A DNA stretch of 35,000 nucleotides from CAZHFW01 sp964531675 (GTDB lineage: Bacteria; Planctomycetota; Phycisphaerae; Phycisphaerales; UBA1924). Made by a program: the position numbers and the translations under genes. Each line of letters starts with the position of its first letter. Position 1 is the first letter of the stretch. The stretch covers positions 1 through 35,000 of the forward strand of contig CAZHFW010000041.1 of NCBI GenBank assembly GCA_964531675.1, read 5' to 3'. Below are positions 14,105-23,517 of this stretch, piece by piece. The notes under the pieces were generated by a model. That model was given only the letters and a program-made list of their open reading frames with translations, made no database searches and was not told the DNA's origin.

Positions 14105-15517
14105 TTAGCCGTGGGTGTGGTCAGCACCGTCCGAGGACGGCTTGGGCTGGTCTTTGGCAGGGGCGGAGTCGGGTGTCTTGGCGGGCTCGGACGCTGTGCC
14201 GGGCGAGATGCCCCGGAGCTGTGACAGGCTGAACGCGCCCTGTACCGCGATCACGTCGCCGGGCGCAACACCCAGCTTGATCTCGACGATCTGGTCGTCA
14301 CGGGCGCCCGTGGCCACGTCGTGCTTCTTGAAGAACTCCTTTTCCTTCACGAACACGTACTGGAGCGGACCCTCCTTGACGATCGCCGACGCGGGGACCA
14401 CAACGGCCGAATCGGTCTGCCTCAATAGCACGGCGAGCTCGACGAACATGCCCTGTCGAAGGACGCCGCCCGGGTTGTCGGCATCGATGATGACGTGGGC
14501 GGTTCGCTTGCTGGCGTCGATGACCGGGCTGATGAACCGCACCGTGCCTGTAGTCACCAACGCTCCGTCGTTCGATCGGCGCACGCGGACGCTCGGCGTC
14601 CCGGCGGCGACCAATCCGTCAACGAGACTCTCGGGAACTTCGCCTTCAATCTGCACAGTGCTGAAGTCGCCAATGGTGAGCACTTTGGCCCCGGCATCGA
14701 CTCCCTGGCCCACCACGGCGGCCCGCGTGACTACCACGCCGTCGATGGGGGCGAGGAATCGGACGAGGCCCGGCCGAGCTGCATCGACCGAGACCTCGCT
14801 ACCGTCGCTGGCCTGGGCTGGCGGGATCAGCGCCCGGAGGGCCTCGACGGACCGCTGCGTGGATGCACCCTGCGTGCGGAGCGATTGGACATCCGTCCTG
14901 GCCTGTTCCAGAGCAACGGCTTTCAGGCCGGCGTCAGCGCGAAGCTTGATCGCCTCCGTCCTGCGTTGAGCGAGCAGGTTCGCCGACACCGCCTCTCCGC
15001 TGGCGGTGAGCCGTGCGGCCTCGGCTTCCGCGAGGTCAGCGGATGCGTTCGTTGCCGGCACCTCGATCTCCAGCGACCGCACCAAAGACTCCGACTTCTT
15101 CACGTCGGAGAGTTGCCGCTCGTAGTCGGCCTCCAGCCGCCGCAGTTCGTAGATGTTCTTGGCGAGTTCCTGCGATTCGATCTCGGCGAGCGTGTCGCCC
15201 TTCTTGACCGAGTCGCCAGGCTGCACAGTGATCGCTCTCACGATTCCCGCGGTGCGTGGCGACACCGCTACGAGTCGGTCGGGCCGCGCACGCACGGAGC
15301 CGGTGAGTTTCATCACCTCTTCTACCTGGCCGAAATCAACCTCGGCGGTCTTGAGGCCAATGGCCAGTGCCGTCTCGGGTGAGACCTTCTTTGGCGCATT
15401 GGGGTCCCAGGATGCGGACTCGGTCTTGCCGTGCCCCTCGTGGGCAAACGCCGGGATGAGGACCGCAGCGGTAACGACCGCGATAGCGCTGAAGGCCGTA
15501 GCCTTTCGACGGTTCAT
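14105..15517 (-). CDS. RND periplasmic adaptor (membrane fusion protein)
   Basis: 470 residues; GGAGG six bases before the ATG. The signal peptide ends VLIPAFA, followed at once by HEGHG, a likely metal-binding start. The order is typical of CusB/CzcB-like adaptors: a barrel/lipoyl half (VRARPDRLVAVSPRTAGIV, VQPGDSVKKGDTLAEIES at about 75-115), a long helical hairpin of about 120-225 (KNIYELRRLEADYERQLSDV; KLRADAGLKAVALEQARTDV), the second lipoyl half (LAPIDGVVVTRAAVVGQGVD), beta-barrel and membrane-proximal domains to about 435, and a His-containing tail (DGADHTHG). It joins the inner-membrane pump 18 bases downstream to an outer-membrane channel. No channel gene is in the same module. Confidence 0.92.
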   Translation of the reverse strand: MNRRKATAFSAIAVVTAAVLIPAFAHEGHGKTESASWDPNAPKKVSPETALAIGLKTAEVDFGQVEEVMKLTGSVRARPDRLVAVSPRTAGIVRAITVQPGDSVKKGDTLAEIESQELAKNIYELRRLEADYERQLSDVKKSESLVRSLEIEVPATNASADLAEAEAARLTASGEAVSANLLAQRRTEAIKLRADAGLKAVALEQARTDVQSLRTQGASTQRSVEALRALIPPAQASDGSEVSVDAARPGLVRFLAPIDGVVVTRAAVVGQGVDAGAKVLTIGDFSTVQIEGEVPESLVDGLVAAGTPSVRVRRSNDGALVTTGTVRFISPVIDASKRTAHVIIDADNPGGVLRQGMFVELAVLLRQTDSAVVVPASAIVKEGPLQYVFVKEKEFFKKHDVATGARDDQIVEIKLGVAPGDVIAVQGAFSLSQLRGISPGTASEPAKTPDSAPAKDQPKPSSDGADHTHG

Positions 15518-15658
15518 GGGGAACCTCCGTGACAGGAGCTGGGTTGTGGGGTGGGTGTACGACAGCCGCCGATGAACAACGCCGCGGTGATCAGCGTGAG
15601 GGCTGTGCCCCGTTTAGGGCGTGTGGTCACTCACGCGATAGGTCGCGGCGCGGCTGTG

Positions 15659-16138
15659 CTACACAATGAGCGCGCAGTGCTGGCGCAGAAGCGAGGTCGG
15701 CGGCCTCGCGATGGCCAAATTGCCCCGATACTGGACTCGGATCGCGGCAGACGGAAGCAAGTCCACCGCCATTGACCAGTCCAGAACGGCCACAATGACC
15801 GGCGTGGGAAGTTCGACGGTCGACTTCTGGACCGTCAACATCTTGCCGTCGTTCTTCTCACAGTTGCACTTGTGCTTCTCATCACCAGGGCCGCACGGAG
15901 CCGGCGACTCCCCGCTCCCACCCTGCGTGTGTCCCGTGGCGTGCTGATGAGGCACGGCATGATCATGGTCTGCGTCGTGCGACCTGCCGTGTGACGCTTC
16001 CACTTCCTTCGCCACCGGCGCTGCTTGACAGGACGAGCAGGTGGTCAGCATGGAGTGGAAGTTGCAGCAGCAAAAAGGCACGGCAACCACCAGCAGGAGG
16101 GTCACCAGGAGCCGAATTGGACTGCTGCGATGGAGCAT
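15659..16138 (-). CDS. Small secreted Cys/His-rich protein preceding adaptor-RND genes
   Basis: 159 residues. Residues 1-20 are a signal peptide whose end is CCC (VPFCCCNFHS), with further Cys in TCSSCQ. Residues about 45-75 are His/Asp-rich (HGRSHDADHDHAVPHQHATGHTQ), then a CNCEKN motif, and the C-terminus is hydrophobic with RPPTSLLRQHCALIV. It resembles in outline the CzcI/DUF2946-like small proteins that precede metal RND operons, but I cannot assign a family with certainty. A periplasmic metal chaperone or sensor role is inferred from composition and position. A comparable gene at 23518 heads the other RND module. Confidence 0.7.
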   Translation of the reverse strand: MLHRSSPIRLLVTLLLVVAVPFCCCNFHSMLTTCSSCQAAPVAKEVEASHGRSHDADHDHAVPHQHATGHTQGGSGESPAPCGPGDEKHKCNCEKNDGKMLTVQKSTVELPTPVIVAVLDWSMAVDLLPSAAIRVQYRGNLAIARPPTSLLRQHCALIV

Positions 16139-16148
16139 ACCTATGGGG

Positions 16149-16154
16149 AGTATA
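16149..16154 (-). promoter_or_regulatory. Candidate -10 element for the second RND module
   Basis: The minus strand reads TATACT, ten bases before the ATG at 16138, within an AT-richer pocket (CTTGTATACTCCCCATAGGT). If used, the transcript would be leaderless or nearly so, and no Shine-Dalgarno sequence is seen before this start. No convincing -35 box at normal spacing was found. Confidence 0.3.
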
Positions 16155-16324
16155 CAAGCCTACACCGTCATACGTCTCGATCCAACACGAAGTTCGCTGA
16201 GAATTTCGGAGGTGGCTGCCGCACAAAGCACAAGATCTGTCCTCCGATTGCGCACAACAACACCTCGTCCGCTACACGCGGATTGGCAGAGCCTGCGGAG
16301 AATGGGGATCAGCGAGTTTATCTT

Positions 16325-19300
16325 TTAGTGGTTGGAGAACTCCTTCCGGTGCTGCCACCGCTTGGCGAGATAGAACACGACCGGATACACGACCAGTTCC
16401 ATCATGAAGCTGATCAGCAGGCCGCCGATCAGCGGGGCGGCGATGCGGCGCATGGTGTCGGCGCCGGTGCCGTGGGACCAAAGAAGCGGGACCAGGCCGA
16501 TCATCGCCGCAGCCACGGTCATTGCTTTGGGGCGGATGCGCTTCACGGCCCCATCGTGCACGGCCGCGTAGAGGTCGGCGACGGACTTCATCCGCCCCTG
16601 CTCCTTGAAGCGGTCGAAGCTGTTGTCGAGATAGAGGAGCATCACCATGCCCGTTTCGGCGTCGAGCCCGGCGAGCGCGATGATCCCGATGACGACCGCC
16701 AGTGAGAGGTTGAAGTCCAACGCGTGCATGAACCAGAAGGCCCCCACGAGGCTGAACGGCACCGCCAGCAGCACGACGCCCACGCGGAACCACGAGCGGC
16801 TGCTCACGTACAGCAGAAAGATGATGGCGACGAGGGCCATCACGCTCGCGGCGATGAGCCTCGGCAGCGTCTTCTCCCAGAACTCAAACTGGCCGGAAAA
16901 CACCAGCGTGTAGCCCGGAGGCAGGTCGACCTGTTGTGCGACCGTCTTGCGGGCCTCGGCGATGTAGCCACCGAGATCGCGTCCCGCGATGTCCACGAAG
17001 ATCCACGCCGTGCGCTGCGCGTTCTCCGAACGGATCATCGGAGCGCCGGGCGTCAGGTGGATCTTTGCGAGCTGACCGAGCGGTACCTGAACGCGCTCGC
17101 CCTTGGGCCCGGGCATCGGGGCCGTGACCAGCACCTGTTCGAGCGCGGGCAAGTCGTCGCGGTAGTCGCGAAGGTATCGCACATTGAGCGGGTAACGCTC
17201 CAGGCCCTCGACAGTGGTGGTGATGTTCATGCCGCCGACCGCGGACTGGATCACGTCCTGCACGTCCCCCGTGGTCAGGCCGTAGCGGGCCGCGGCGGCG
17301 CGGTCGATGTCGAAATCGACGTAGTACCCGCCAAGCGTGCGCTCGGGGTACGCCGAGACCGTCCCCTGAATGCCACGGACCGCGCTGGCGGCGCGCTCCG
17401 CGAGGTCACCGAGTACCTTGAGGTCAGGGCCGAGGATCTTGATGCCCACCGGGGTCTTAATTCCCGTGGCGAGCATGTTGATGCGGTTCTCGATCGGAAA
17501 TGGCCAGGCATTGGCCATGCCGGGGAACGCGACGACGGAGTTGAGCCCCGCGTGCATCGTCCCATCGGGGTCGGACCAGCCGAACTTGAGCTCTTCGGTC
17601 GTAATGGGCCGCTCGGCGGGCCAGAACGTGCCGTGGAACGGTTTCTGGAGCCACTCCGGCCATGAACTGAAGAAGTACTCTGGGCGGCGTGTCCGCCACT
17701 TCGAACGGTCGGGATTGAGCTGTGCGACAGTCTCGATCATCGACAGCGGCGCGGGGTCGGTGGCCGTCGCGGCCCGCCCGATCTTCCCGTGGACACTCAC
17801 CACTTCGGGGAACGTCTTGATGAGCTTGTCGGTTTGCTGGAGGAGTTGCTTGCTCTTGGTGATGCTGATTGATGGGTCCGTCGTGGGCATGTAGAGCAGG
17901 TCGCCCTCGTCCAAGGGCGGCATGAACTCGGTGCCCATGCGCGTCATCGGGTAGTAGGTCGATGCCAGTGCGATTGCGGCGAGAAGCAGCAGTCGCCAGG
18001 GGTGCGCCATGGCGAGACGGAACGCCGGCTCGTATATCCGCTGAAGCACCCGGCTGATCGGGCTGTGCTGCTCGTGGATGATCTTCTGCGGCAGGAGCAG
18101 CATCGCCATGAGCACGGCCCAGCCGCCGGCAATCCACCAGCGGAAGTGCTCCAGGTGCGGCATGCCGGAGGCGATGATGAACAGCGCGGTCGCGGGCAGG
18201 AACATGGCGCCCAGCGTGATGGCGGTGTTGCGCCAGAATCCCCATGTCTTGGGGAGCACGCGCCCGGTGATGAAGTAGTACATCAGGACGGGGATGATGG
18301 TGATGGAGAGGAATGCGGCCGCCGTCATCGCGAAAGTCTTGGTGAAGGCGAGCGGCTTGAAGAGCCGTCCAGCCTCACCGCCGAGCACGAATACTGGGAG
18401 GAATGAGACGGTGATGATGAGCAGGGAGAAGAAGAGCTGCGGGCCAACCTCCTTGGCCGCCGCCATCATGATGTCCGCCCGGGGCGTGGGGGGATGCCCG
18501 GCATGGACACGGTCCTCCTCCCGGTCCAGGTGCTTATGCCCGTTCTCGACCATGATGACGGCCGAGTCCACGACCACGCCGATGGAGATCGCGATCCCGC
18601 CCAGGGACATGATGTTGGCGTTGATCCCCAGCAGGTGCATCACCAGCAGGGCGGCGATGACGCTCGACGGCACGACGAAGACCGCGACCAGTTCGCTGCG
18701 CATGTGGAGCAGGAACAGGATGCACACCAGCCCGACGACGATGATCTCCTCGACGAGCGTGTCGCGGAGCGTGGAGATGGAGCGGTTGATCAGGTTCGAG
18801 CGGTCGTAGGTGGTCTTGACGAAGACTCCCGGGGGCAGGCCGTCCTCCAGTGAGGCGATCTTGGCCTTCACGTCCGCAATGACCTTGTACGCGTTGGCCC
18901 CGAACCGCGCCACGACCACGCCGCCCACGGCCTCGCCCTCGCCGTTCAAGTCGCCGACGCCCCGGCGCATGTCGCCGCCGACCTGGAGGGTCGCGATGTC
19001 CCCGAGCATGACCGGCGTGCCCTTCTCGCCCAGACCCACGGGCACCTGGGCGAGGTCCTCAAGGCCCTTGAGGTAGGCCCGGCTGCGGACCATGTACTCG
19101 TTCTCGGCCAGTTCGATGACGGACCCGCCCACATCGTTGTTGGAGCGCTGGATCGCCATCATCACGTCACGGAGCGGCAGGCCGTACGCCCGCAGTTTGA
19201 GCGGGTCGAGGATGACTTGGTACTGCCGCACGTACCCGCCGATGGAGGCGACCTCGGAAACATCCTCCACCGAGGTCAAGGGGTAGCGCATGTACCAGTC

Positions 19301-19942
19301 CTGCAGGCTGCGGAGCTGGGCGAGGTCCTGGTTGGCCGACAGCAGCGGGGTCTGGGTGAGCGGGTCCACGCCCGGCTTCTCGAACGCGCGGACCTTGACG
19401 AGCTTCTCGCGCCGCTCCCGCGGCGCCTCATCGGGCGAGGCGTACCAACGGTCGCCCTCGGTGTCGTGCCAGAACCCCTTGGGGTGGTCGGGGCTGTAGT
19501 AGCCGGGGTACAGCACGTACTGGTACACCCAGCCCACGCCGGTCGCGTCCGGTCCCAACTTGGGCTCGACGCCCTTGGGCAACCGGTCGCGCGCGAAGTT
19601 GAGATACTCCAGCACGCGGCTGCGGGCCCAGTAGATGTCCGTGCCATCCTCGAAGAGCACGTACACGAACGACTGCTCGAACATGCTGTAGCCGCGGACC
19701 ACCGTCGAGCCGGGCACCGAGAGCATGGCGCTGGCGAGCGGGTAGGTGACCTGCTTGTCCACGACCTCGGGGTTCTGCCCGGCGTACTCGGTCTGGACGA
19801 TCACCTGCACATCCGACAGGTCGGGGATGGCGTCCAGGCGGATGTTGAAGATGCTCCACACGCCCGCGCCGACCATCATCGCGGTCAGCAGGAGGACCAT
19901 GAAGCGGTTCTTGATCGAGAGTTCGATGATGCGGGCGATCAT
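16325..19942 (-). CDS. cusA: CusA-type Cu(I)/Ag(I) RND efflux pump with extra insertions
   Basis: 1205 residues (E. coli CusA has 1047); GGAGA ten bases before the ATG. Periplasmic and membrane blocks follow the CusA order, with TM4 motif AISIGVVVDSAVIMVEN (451-467). All three Met residues that bind Cu(I)/Ag(I) in CusA have counterparts: M685 in DLLYMPTT, M735 in PAPLSMIET and M823 in RINMLATGIK. Three insertions explain the length: about 146-205 (Trp/Pro/charged, YYSPDHPKGFWHDTEGDRWY), about 565-618 (two extra hydrophobic helices inside the membrane block), and about 750-795 (WPEWLQKPFHGTFWP region). It lies 58 bases after its adaptor and completes an outer-membrane factor-adaptor-pump set. 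Exports monovalent metal from periplasm and cytoplasm to the outside, by homology. Confidence 0.93.
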   Translation of the reverse strand: MIARIIELSIKNRFMVLLLTAMMVGAGVWSIFNIRLDAIPDLSDVQVIVQTEYAGQNPEVVDKQVTYPLASAMLSVPGSTVVRGYSMFEQSFVYVLFEDGTDIYWARSRVLEYLNFARDRLPKGVEPKLGPDATGVGWVYQYVLYPGYYSPDHPKGFWHDTEGDRWYASPDEAPRERREKLVKVRAFEKPGVDPLTQTPLLSANQDLAQLRSLQDWYMRYPLTSVEDVSEVASIGGYVRQYQVILDPLKLRAYGLPLRDVMMAIQRSNNDVGGSVIELAENEYMVRSRAYLKGLEDLAQVPVGLGEKGTPVMLGDIATLQVGGDMRRGVGDLNGEGEAVGGVVVARFGANAYKVIADVKAKIASLEDGLPPGVFVKTTYDRSNLINRSISTLRDTLVEEIIVVGLVCILFLLHMRSELVAVFVVPSSVIAALLVMHLLGINANIMSLGGIAISIGVVVDSAVIMVENGHKHLDREEDRVHAGHPPTPRADIMMAAAKEVGPQLFFSLLIITVSFLPVFVLGGEAGRLFKPLAFTKTFAMTAAAFLSITIIPVLMYYFITGRVLPKTWGFWRNTAITLGAMFLPATALFIIASGMPHLEHFRWWIAGGWAVLMAMLLLPQKIIHEQHSPISRVLQRIYEPAFRLAMAHPWRLLLLAAIALASTYYPMTRMGTEFMPPLDEGDLLYMPTTDPSISITKSKQLLQQTDKLIKTFPEVVSVHGKIGRAATATDPAPLSMIETVAQLNPDRSKWRTRRPEYFFSSWPEWLQKPFHGTFWPAERPITTEELKFGWSDPDGTMHAGLNSVVAFPGMANAWPFPIENRINMLATGIKTPVGIKILGPDLKVLGDLAERAASAVRGIQGTVSAYPERTLGGYYVDFDIDRAAAARYGLTTGDVQDVIQSAVGGMNITTTVEGLERYPLNVRYLRDYRDDLPALEQVLVTAPMPGPKGERVQVPLGQLAKIHLTPGAPMIRSENAQRTAWIFVDIAGRDLGGYIAEARKTVAQQVDLPPGYTLVFSGQFEFWEKTLPRLIAASVMALVAIIFLLYVSSRSWFRVGVVLLAVPFSLVGAFWFMHALDFNLSLAVVIGIIALAGLDAETGMVMLLYLDNSFDRFKEQGRMKSVADLYAAVHDGAVKRIRPKAMTVAAAMIGLVPLLWSHGTGADTMRRIAAPLIGGLLISFMMELVVYPVVFYLAKRWQHRKEFSNH

Positions 19943-20000
19943 GGGCGGTGTATCTCCGGGGCGGTAGGTTCACAATGCAGGCGGGGGCATCTCTCGGTCT

Positions 20001-21908
20001 TCATGGGTGACTTCCCTTGGGCGAGACCGGGCGCACCACCGAGCCGCACTCCTTCATGTCGTCGGCGTAGTACGGGTTGGCCACATCGGCCTTGCGCTGC
20101 AGCCAGTCGGCCTTGGCCATCGGGCAGTTGAGCACGAAGAGCGATTCGGCCACTTTCGGCGACGGCGGCATCGCGTCGATCAGCGCGATGACCGCGGCGC
20201 TCACGCTCTTGAACGCCTCGCGCTGCTGGTCGATCGGCTTGCCCGTGAGCGATTCGGCGGCCTTCGCCGCCTCCGAGACCAGCCGCGTCGCCCCCCCCTC
20301 AGCCCCCGAGACCTCGCCGTGCAGGGCGTGGACCGCCGCGATCAGACCCTCGGGCTTGAGCGGCGTGGCGTCCTTCTGCACTTCTCCCAGCGACTCGGCC
20401 AGAGCGAGGTACGCGCTCACGATCGCGTCCACGCGCGCCTGCGCGGCGGGCGAAATCGCGATCGGCCTCGCCGGCGGCTTGGTCGCGGGCGCGGGCTTGT
20501 CGCCGGACGGCGCGGCCGCCGCCCCGCCCGAAGACTTCCCCGCCAGGAACTTGGCGATCGCCTCGCGCAGGCGGCTCTCCGAGTCGATCAGGAACTGCCC
20601 GCTGGAGACCACGGATTCGCCGACCTTCAGCCCCGAGCGCACCTCCACGAGGCCCTGCTCGCCCGAGAGCCCAATGGCGACGTTCCGCGGCTCGAAGCGG
20701 CCCTTGCCCGTGCTCACGAAGACGAGCTGCTTCTCGCCGGTGTCGATCACCGCCTCGCGCGGGATGAGGGCCACGGGGTCCGTCGAGCCGACGTCGATGT
20801 CGGCGATCGCGTACATCGCCGACCGGAGCACCCCGTCGGGGTTGGGCATCGCCATGCGGACCAGCGCGGTCCGCGTCATCTCGTCTAGGTGCGGGTGCAC
20901 GAAGACGACCTCGCCCTCGAAGCTCTGCCCCGGCAGGGCGTTCACGCGGGCCACGGCCCGCTGGCCCACCCGGACCCGACCGATCGAGCCCTCGGGCACG
21001 CGGGCCTCGAACCACATCGTCGAGCGGTCGGCCAGCCGGAGCACCAGTTGCCCGGCCATCACCGCCGAGCCGTTGTAGACGCTGGCCTTCTCGACCACGT
21101 GCCCGTCGATGGGCGACAGAAAGGTCACCACGGCCGGGGCGTGCTCCATGCCGCCCAGTTCCGTGATCTGCTCGGCATTCAGCCCGAGCGTCTGGAGGCG
21201 GAGTTCCGCCGCGGCGATCAGCGCCGCGCTGGTCTGGCCCAGCGAGCTGCCGGCGTCCTGGCCGGTGCGATCGGCGGACTTCCGCGCCGTGATGAGTTCC
21301 TCGATGGCCAGCCGAAGGTCCGGGCTGTAGAGGTCAAACAGCGGGTCGCCCTTCTTGACCGCCATGCCGTCGGTGTTTGCATAGAGCGTCTGGATCCAGC
21401 CGGACACGCGAAGGTTAATGTCGCGGCGGCCCGGCTCGGGCTCGGCAAGGATCGCGGTGGCCCGTACGGTCTGCTGAAGCGGCCCCTCGGTCACAACCGC
21501 GGTGCGGATGCCCATGTTCTGCACCACCGCGGGGTCAATGACCACAGTGCCTGGTGCGCCCCCTCCCGCTGGTTCACCAGCATCGTTCGCGGTCACCAGT
21601 GGCGTGAGCTTCATGTGACAGATCGGGCAGTCGCCCGGATGGTCCTGGATGACTTGCGGGTGCATTCCGCAGGTCCAGAGCTGCTTCTTGCCGTCGGTGG
21701 GCATGCCGGGTTCCTTCGCGGAAGCGGTCGCGGCGGTGTCGCCGGCGGCGGAGGGCATGAGCCATCGCTCAAAGGTCGTGTGCCAGCGCATCCCGGCGTA
21801 GATCCCGCCCGCCGTGAACAGCAACAGGAAGACGAGGGGCCCGGAACGGCTGCGGCGGGCGGCGGGTGCCAGAGAAGCGGTATTGGTTGTCGGAGTCTCA
21901 GTGGTCAT
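20001..21908 (-). CDS. cusB: CusB-type adaptor with N-terminal heavy-metal-binding and C-terminal DUF3347-like domains
   Basis: 635 residues. A membrane anchor lies at about 23-40. Residues 78-103 are a heavy-metal-binding domain: WTCGMHPQVI (C80, H83) and DCPICHMKL (C94, C97, M99). The adaptor core follows (about 120-455): MGIRTAVVTEGPLQQTVRA, VSGWIQTLYANTDGMAVKKG, a helical hairpin, SPIDGHVVEKASVYNG and GRVRVGQRAVARVNALPG. After an Ala/Pro-rich linker (about 465-484) residues 485-635 match the DUF3347 type, with FVLNCPMAKADWLQ (C595, M597) and VANPYYADDMKECG (C621). Three possible metal-relay parts are thus fused to one adaptor, where E. coli uses a separate CusF. The ribosome-binding site is weak; the gene starts 24 bases after the outer-membrane factor stop, suggesting coupling. 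Confidence 0.92.
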   Translation of the reverse strand: MTTETPTTNTASLAPAARRSRSGPLVFLLLFTAGGIYAGMRWHTTFERWLMPSAAGDTAATASAKEPGMPTDGKKQLWTCGMHPQVIQDHPGDCPICHMKLTPLVTANDAGEPAGGGAPGTVVIDPAVVQNMGIRTAVVTEGPLQQTVRATAILAEPEPGRRDINLRVSGWIQTLYANTDGMAVKKGDPLFDLYSPDLRLAIEELITARKSADRTGQDAGSSLGQTSAALIAAAELRLQTLGLNAEQITELGGMEHAPAVVTFLSPIDGHVVEKASVYNGSAVMAGQLVLRLADRSTMWFEARVPEGSIGRVRVGQRAVARVNALPGQSFEGEVVFVHPHLDEMTRTALVRMAMPNPDGVLRSAMYAIADIDVGSTDPVALIPREAVIDTGEKQLVFVSTGKGRFEPRNVAIGLSGEQGLVEVRSGLKVGESVVSSGQFLIDSESRLREAIAKFLAGKSSGGAAAAPSGDKPAPATKPPARPIAISPAAQARVDAIVSAYLALAESLGEVQKDATPLKPEGLIAAVHALHGEVSGAEGGATRLVSEAAKAAESLTGKPIDQQREAFKSVSAAVIALIDAMPPSPKVAESLFVLNCPMAKADWLQRKADVANPYYADDMKECGSVVRPVSPKGSHP

Positions 21909-21932
21909 GGCGTTCTTTCTGGTGACCGGCGC

Positions 21933-23396
21933 TCATCGAGCCGGGAGCGTGTTGCTTGCGGAGGGGGACGCGACGACGGCTGCGCTGGGAACGACGGTTT
22001 CAATGTCCGTACCCATGAGCGCTTCGAGTTCAGCAAGCCGCTTTTCGCGCGAGGCGCGGGCCTCGATGATCATGAGCCGGGTGTCCAGGAGCATGTTCTG
22101 CGCCTCGATCAGGTCGAGGTACATCGCGGCTCCGGAGGCGTAGGACTGTCGCATGTTGGTGAGCACCCGCTCGGCAAGCGGGAGGAGCGTGGTCTCGAAG
22201 AGGGCCGCCTGCCGCTCGTTGTTGCGGAGTGCCACGAGCGTGGCCACGAGCGTCGCGGTCCGGTCACTGCGGGTCTGGCGCAGCATCGCGTCGCCAGAGC
22301 GGAACATCGCCTCGGCCTCGCGGATGCCGCCCTTGATCTCGGCGATGGTCGTCGGGAGCATGATGGTCGCGCCGACGGCCTGCGACACGCTTCCGGTGAA
22401 CATAAACGAGGGGTTGATATCGGGGATCCACTGCATCCGCGCCAACTCCAGCGCATCGGTCCGTCCCTGGACTTGATGCGCCAGCGCCGCGATCTCGGGG
22501 TTGTACTCGACCGCAACGGCAAGAATCTGGTCATCCGTCGCCGCCATCTCCCGCACGTCAGCAGCCGCGGCGGGCAATGGAGCGTTCGGGTCCCGGGCGA
22601 GCATGCCGTTGAGCATGGCCCGCATCGCCTTGAGTTCTGCGTCGGTGTTCTGGACGTTGTTCTCCAGCGTGCGGAGGCTCGCTTCGGCGCGGAGCAGGTC
22701 CCGCTGCACCCCGCCGGCTTGAGCCTTTGCTCGGGTCGCGTCGATCGTCAGACGGCTGAGTACCAGCTGCTCCCGCTGAATCTGTCGCTTTCGCTCCAGC
22801 ATCTGCAGGTCGGCCCACGACGAGAGCACGCGGCGTTGCAGGTCGAACTTTGCCGTGCGGAACCGCTCGGCGGTAGTCCGGGCCTCGTCGAGCGCGACCT
22901 GGCCCTTCTGCTGGACCTTGGTCGGGAACGAGAGGTTCATCGACGGGTCGAAGCCGAATGCAAACGTCTGGCGGTCGAAGGACTTCATACGCTCGGAGGA
23001 GAACATGTACGAGTAACCGAACTGGACGTTTGAGTTCGGGTAAGCGGATGCCATCTCGATCCGCTGGACCGCCGCCTTCCACTCGAAGTACGACGCTTCA
23101 AGGTCGCCGTTGGCAAGGAACGCACGCTGGAGCACGTCTTGCCACGAAGGAGACGCCGGAAGTTCGGGCAGCGCTCGTTGCTCGAACGGCGCCTCGTACG
23201 GTTTGCCCGCCTCTTCCATGCGGGCCTGCTCCTCCTTCGTGCCCGAGGGCGTCAGGGCGCAGCCAGAGAGCCCTGCAATCGCGAGCGAGCAGATCATCAA
23301 AACGGTCGAACCACGATGTGAGCGGGTCGCGGCGAGCGCGTTCGCGGCGGGGCGGCTCCCCGCGAGATGCGCACCTGCGGTGCGGTCGATGGACAT
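21933..23396 (-). CDS. TolC/CusC-family outer-membrane lipoprotein of the copper module
   Basis: 487 residues from the ATG at 23396, chosen because AGGAG lies eight bases upstream; a start 14 codons earlier has no such site. The signal segment ends in lipobox GLSGC. Long helices typical of the family follow: WQDVLQRAFLANGDLEASYFEW, QQKGQVALDEARTTAERFR, FDLQRRVLSSWADLQMLERKR, and a second half with EVRE-like and LVALRNNERQAALFETTLLP repeats ending at LAELEALMGTDIE. It forms the outer-membrane exit for the adjacent adaptor and CusA-type pump. It differs clearly from the other outer-membrane factor at 3497. Confidence 0.9.
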   Translation of the reverse strand: MSIDRTAGAHLAGSRPAANALAATRSHRGSTVLMICSLAIAGLSGCALTPSGTKEEQARMEEAGKPYEAPFEQRALPELPASPSWQDVLQRAFLANGDLEASYFEWKAAVQRIEMASAYPNSNVQFGYSYMFSSERMKSFDRQTFAFGFDPSMNLSFPTKVQQKGQVALDEARTTAERFRTAKFDLQRRVLSSWADLQMLERKRQIQREQLVLSRLTIDATRAKAQAGGVQRDLLRAEASLRTLENNVQNTDAELKAMRAMLNGMLARDPNAPLPAAAADVREMAATDDQILAVAVEYNPEIAALAHQVQGRTDALELARMQWIPDINPSFMFTGSVSQAVGATIMLPTTIAEIKGGIREAEAMFRSGDAMLRQTRSDRTATLVATLVALRNNERQAALFETTLLPLAERVLTNMRQSYASGAAMYLDLIEAQNMLLDTRLMIIEARASREKRLAELEALMGTDIETVVPSAAVVASPSASNTLPAR

Positions 23397-23517
23397 GATG
23401 CAGACTCCTAGTTGTGGGGGATCGGGCCTTGGTTCCAAGCAACAGATGCTGGGGAACGGGCCGGAATCGCGGGACGGCGGAAACCTCAGCGCGCAATGCG
23501 GCTAAGGCACCGAGTAC

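Noticed and set aside
16137..16153. ATAC-n9-GTAT inverted repeat as a MerR- or CopY-type operator
   Set aside because: Arms are only four bases, spacing fits no family consensus, and it overlaps the start codon.
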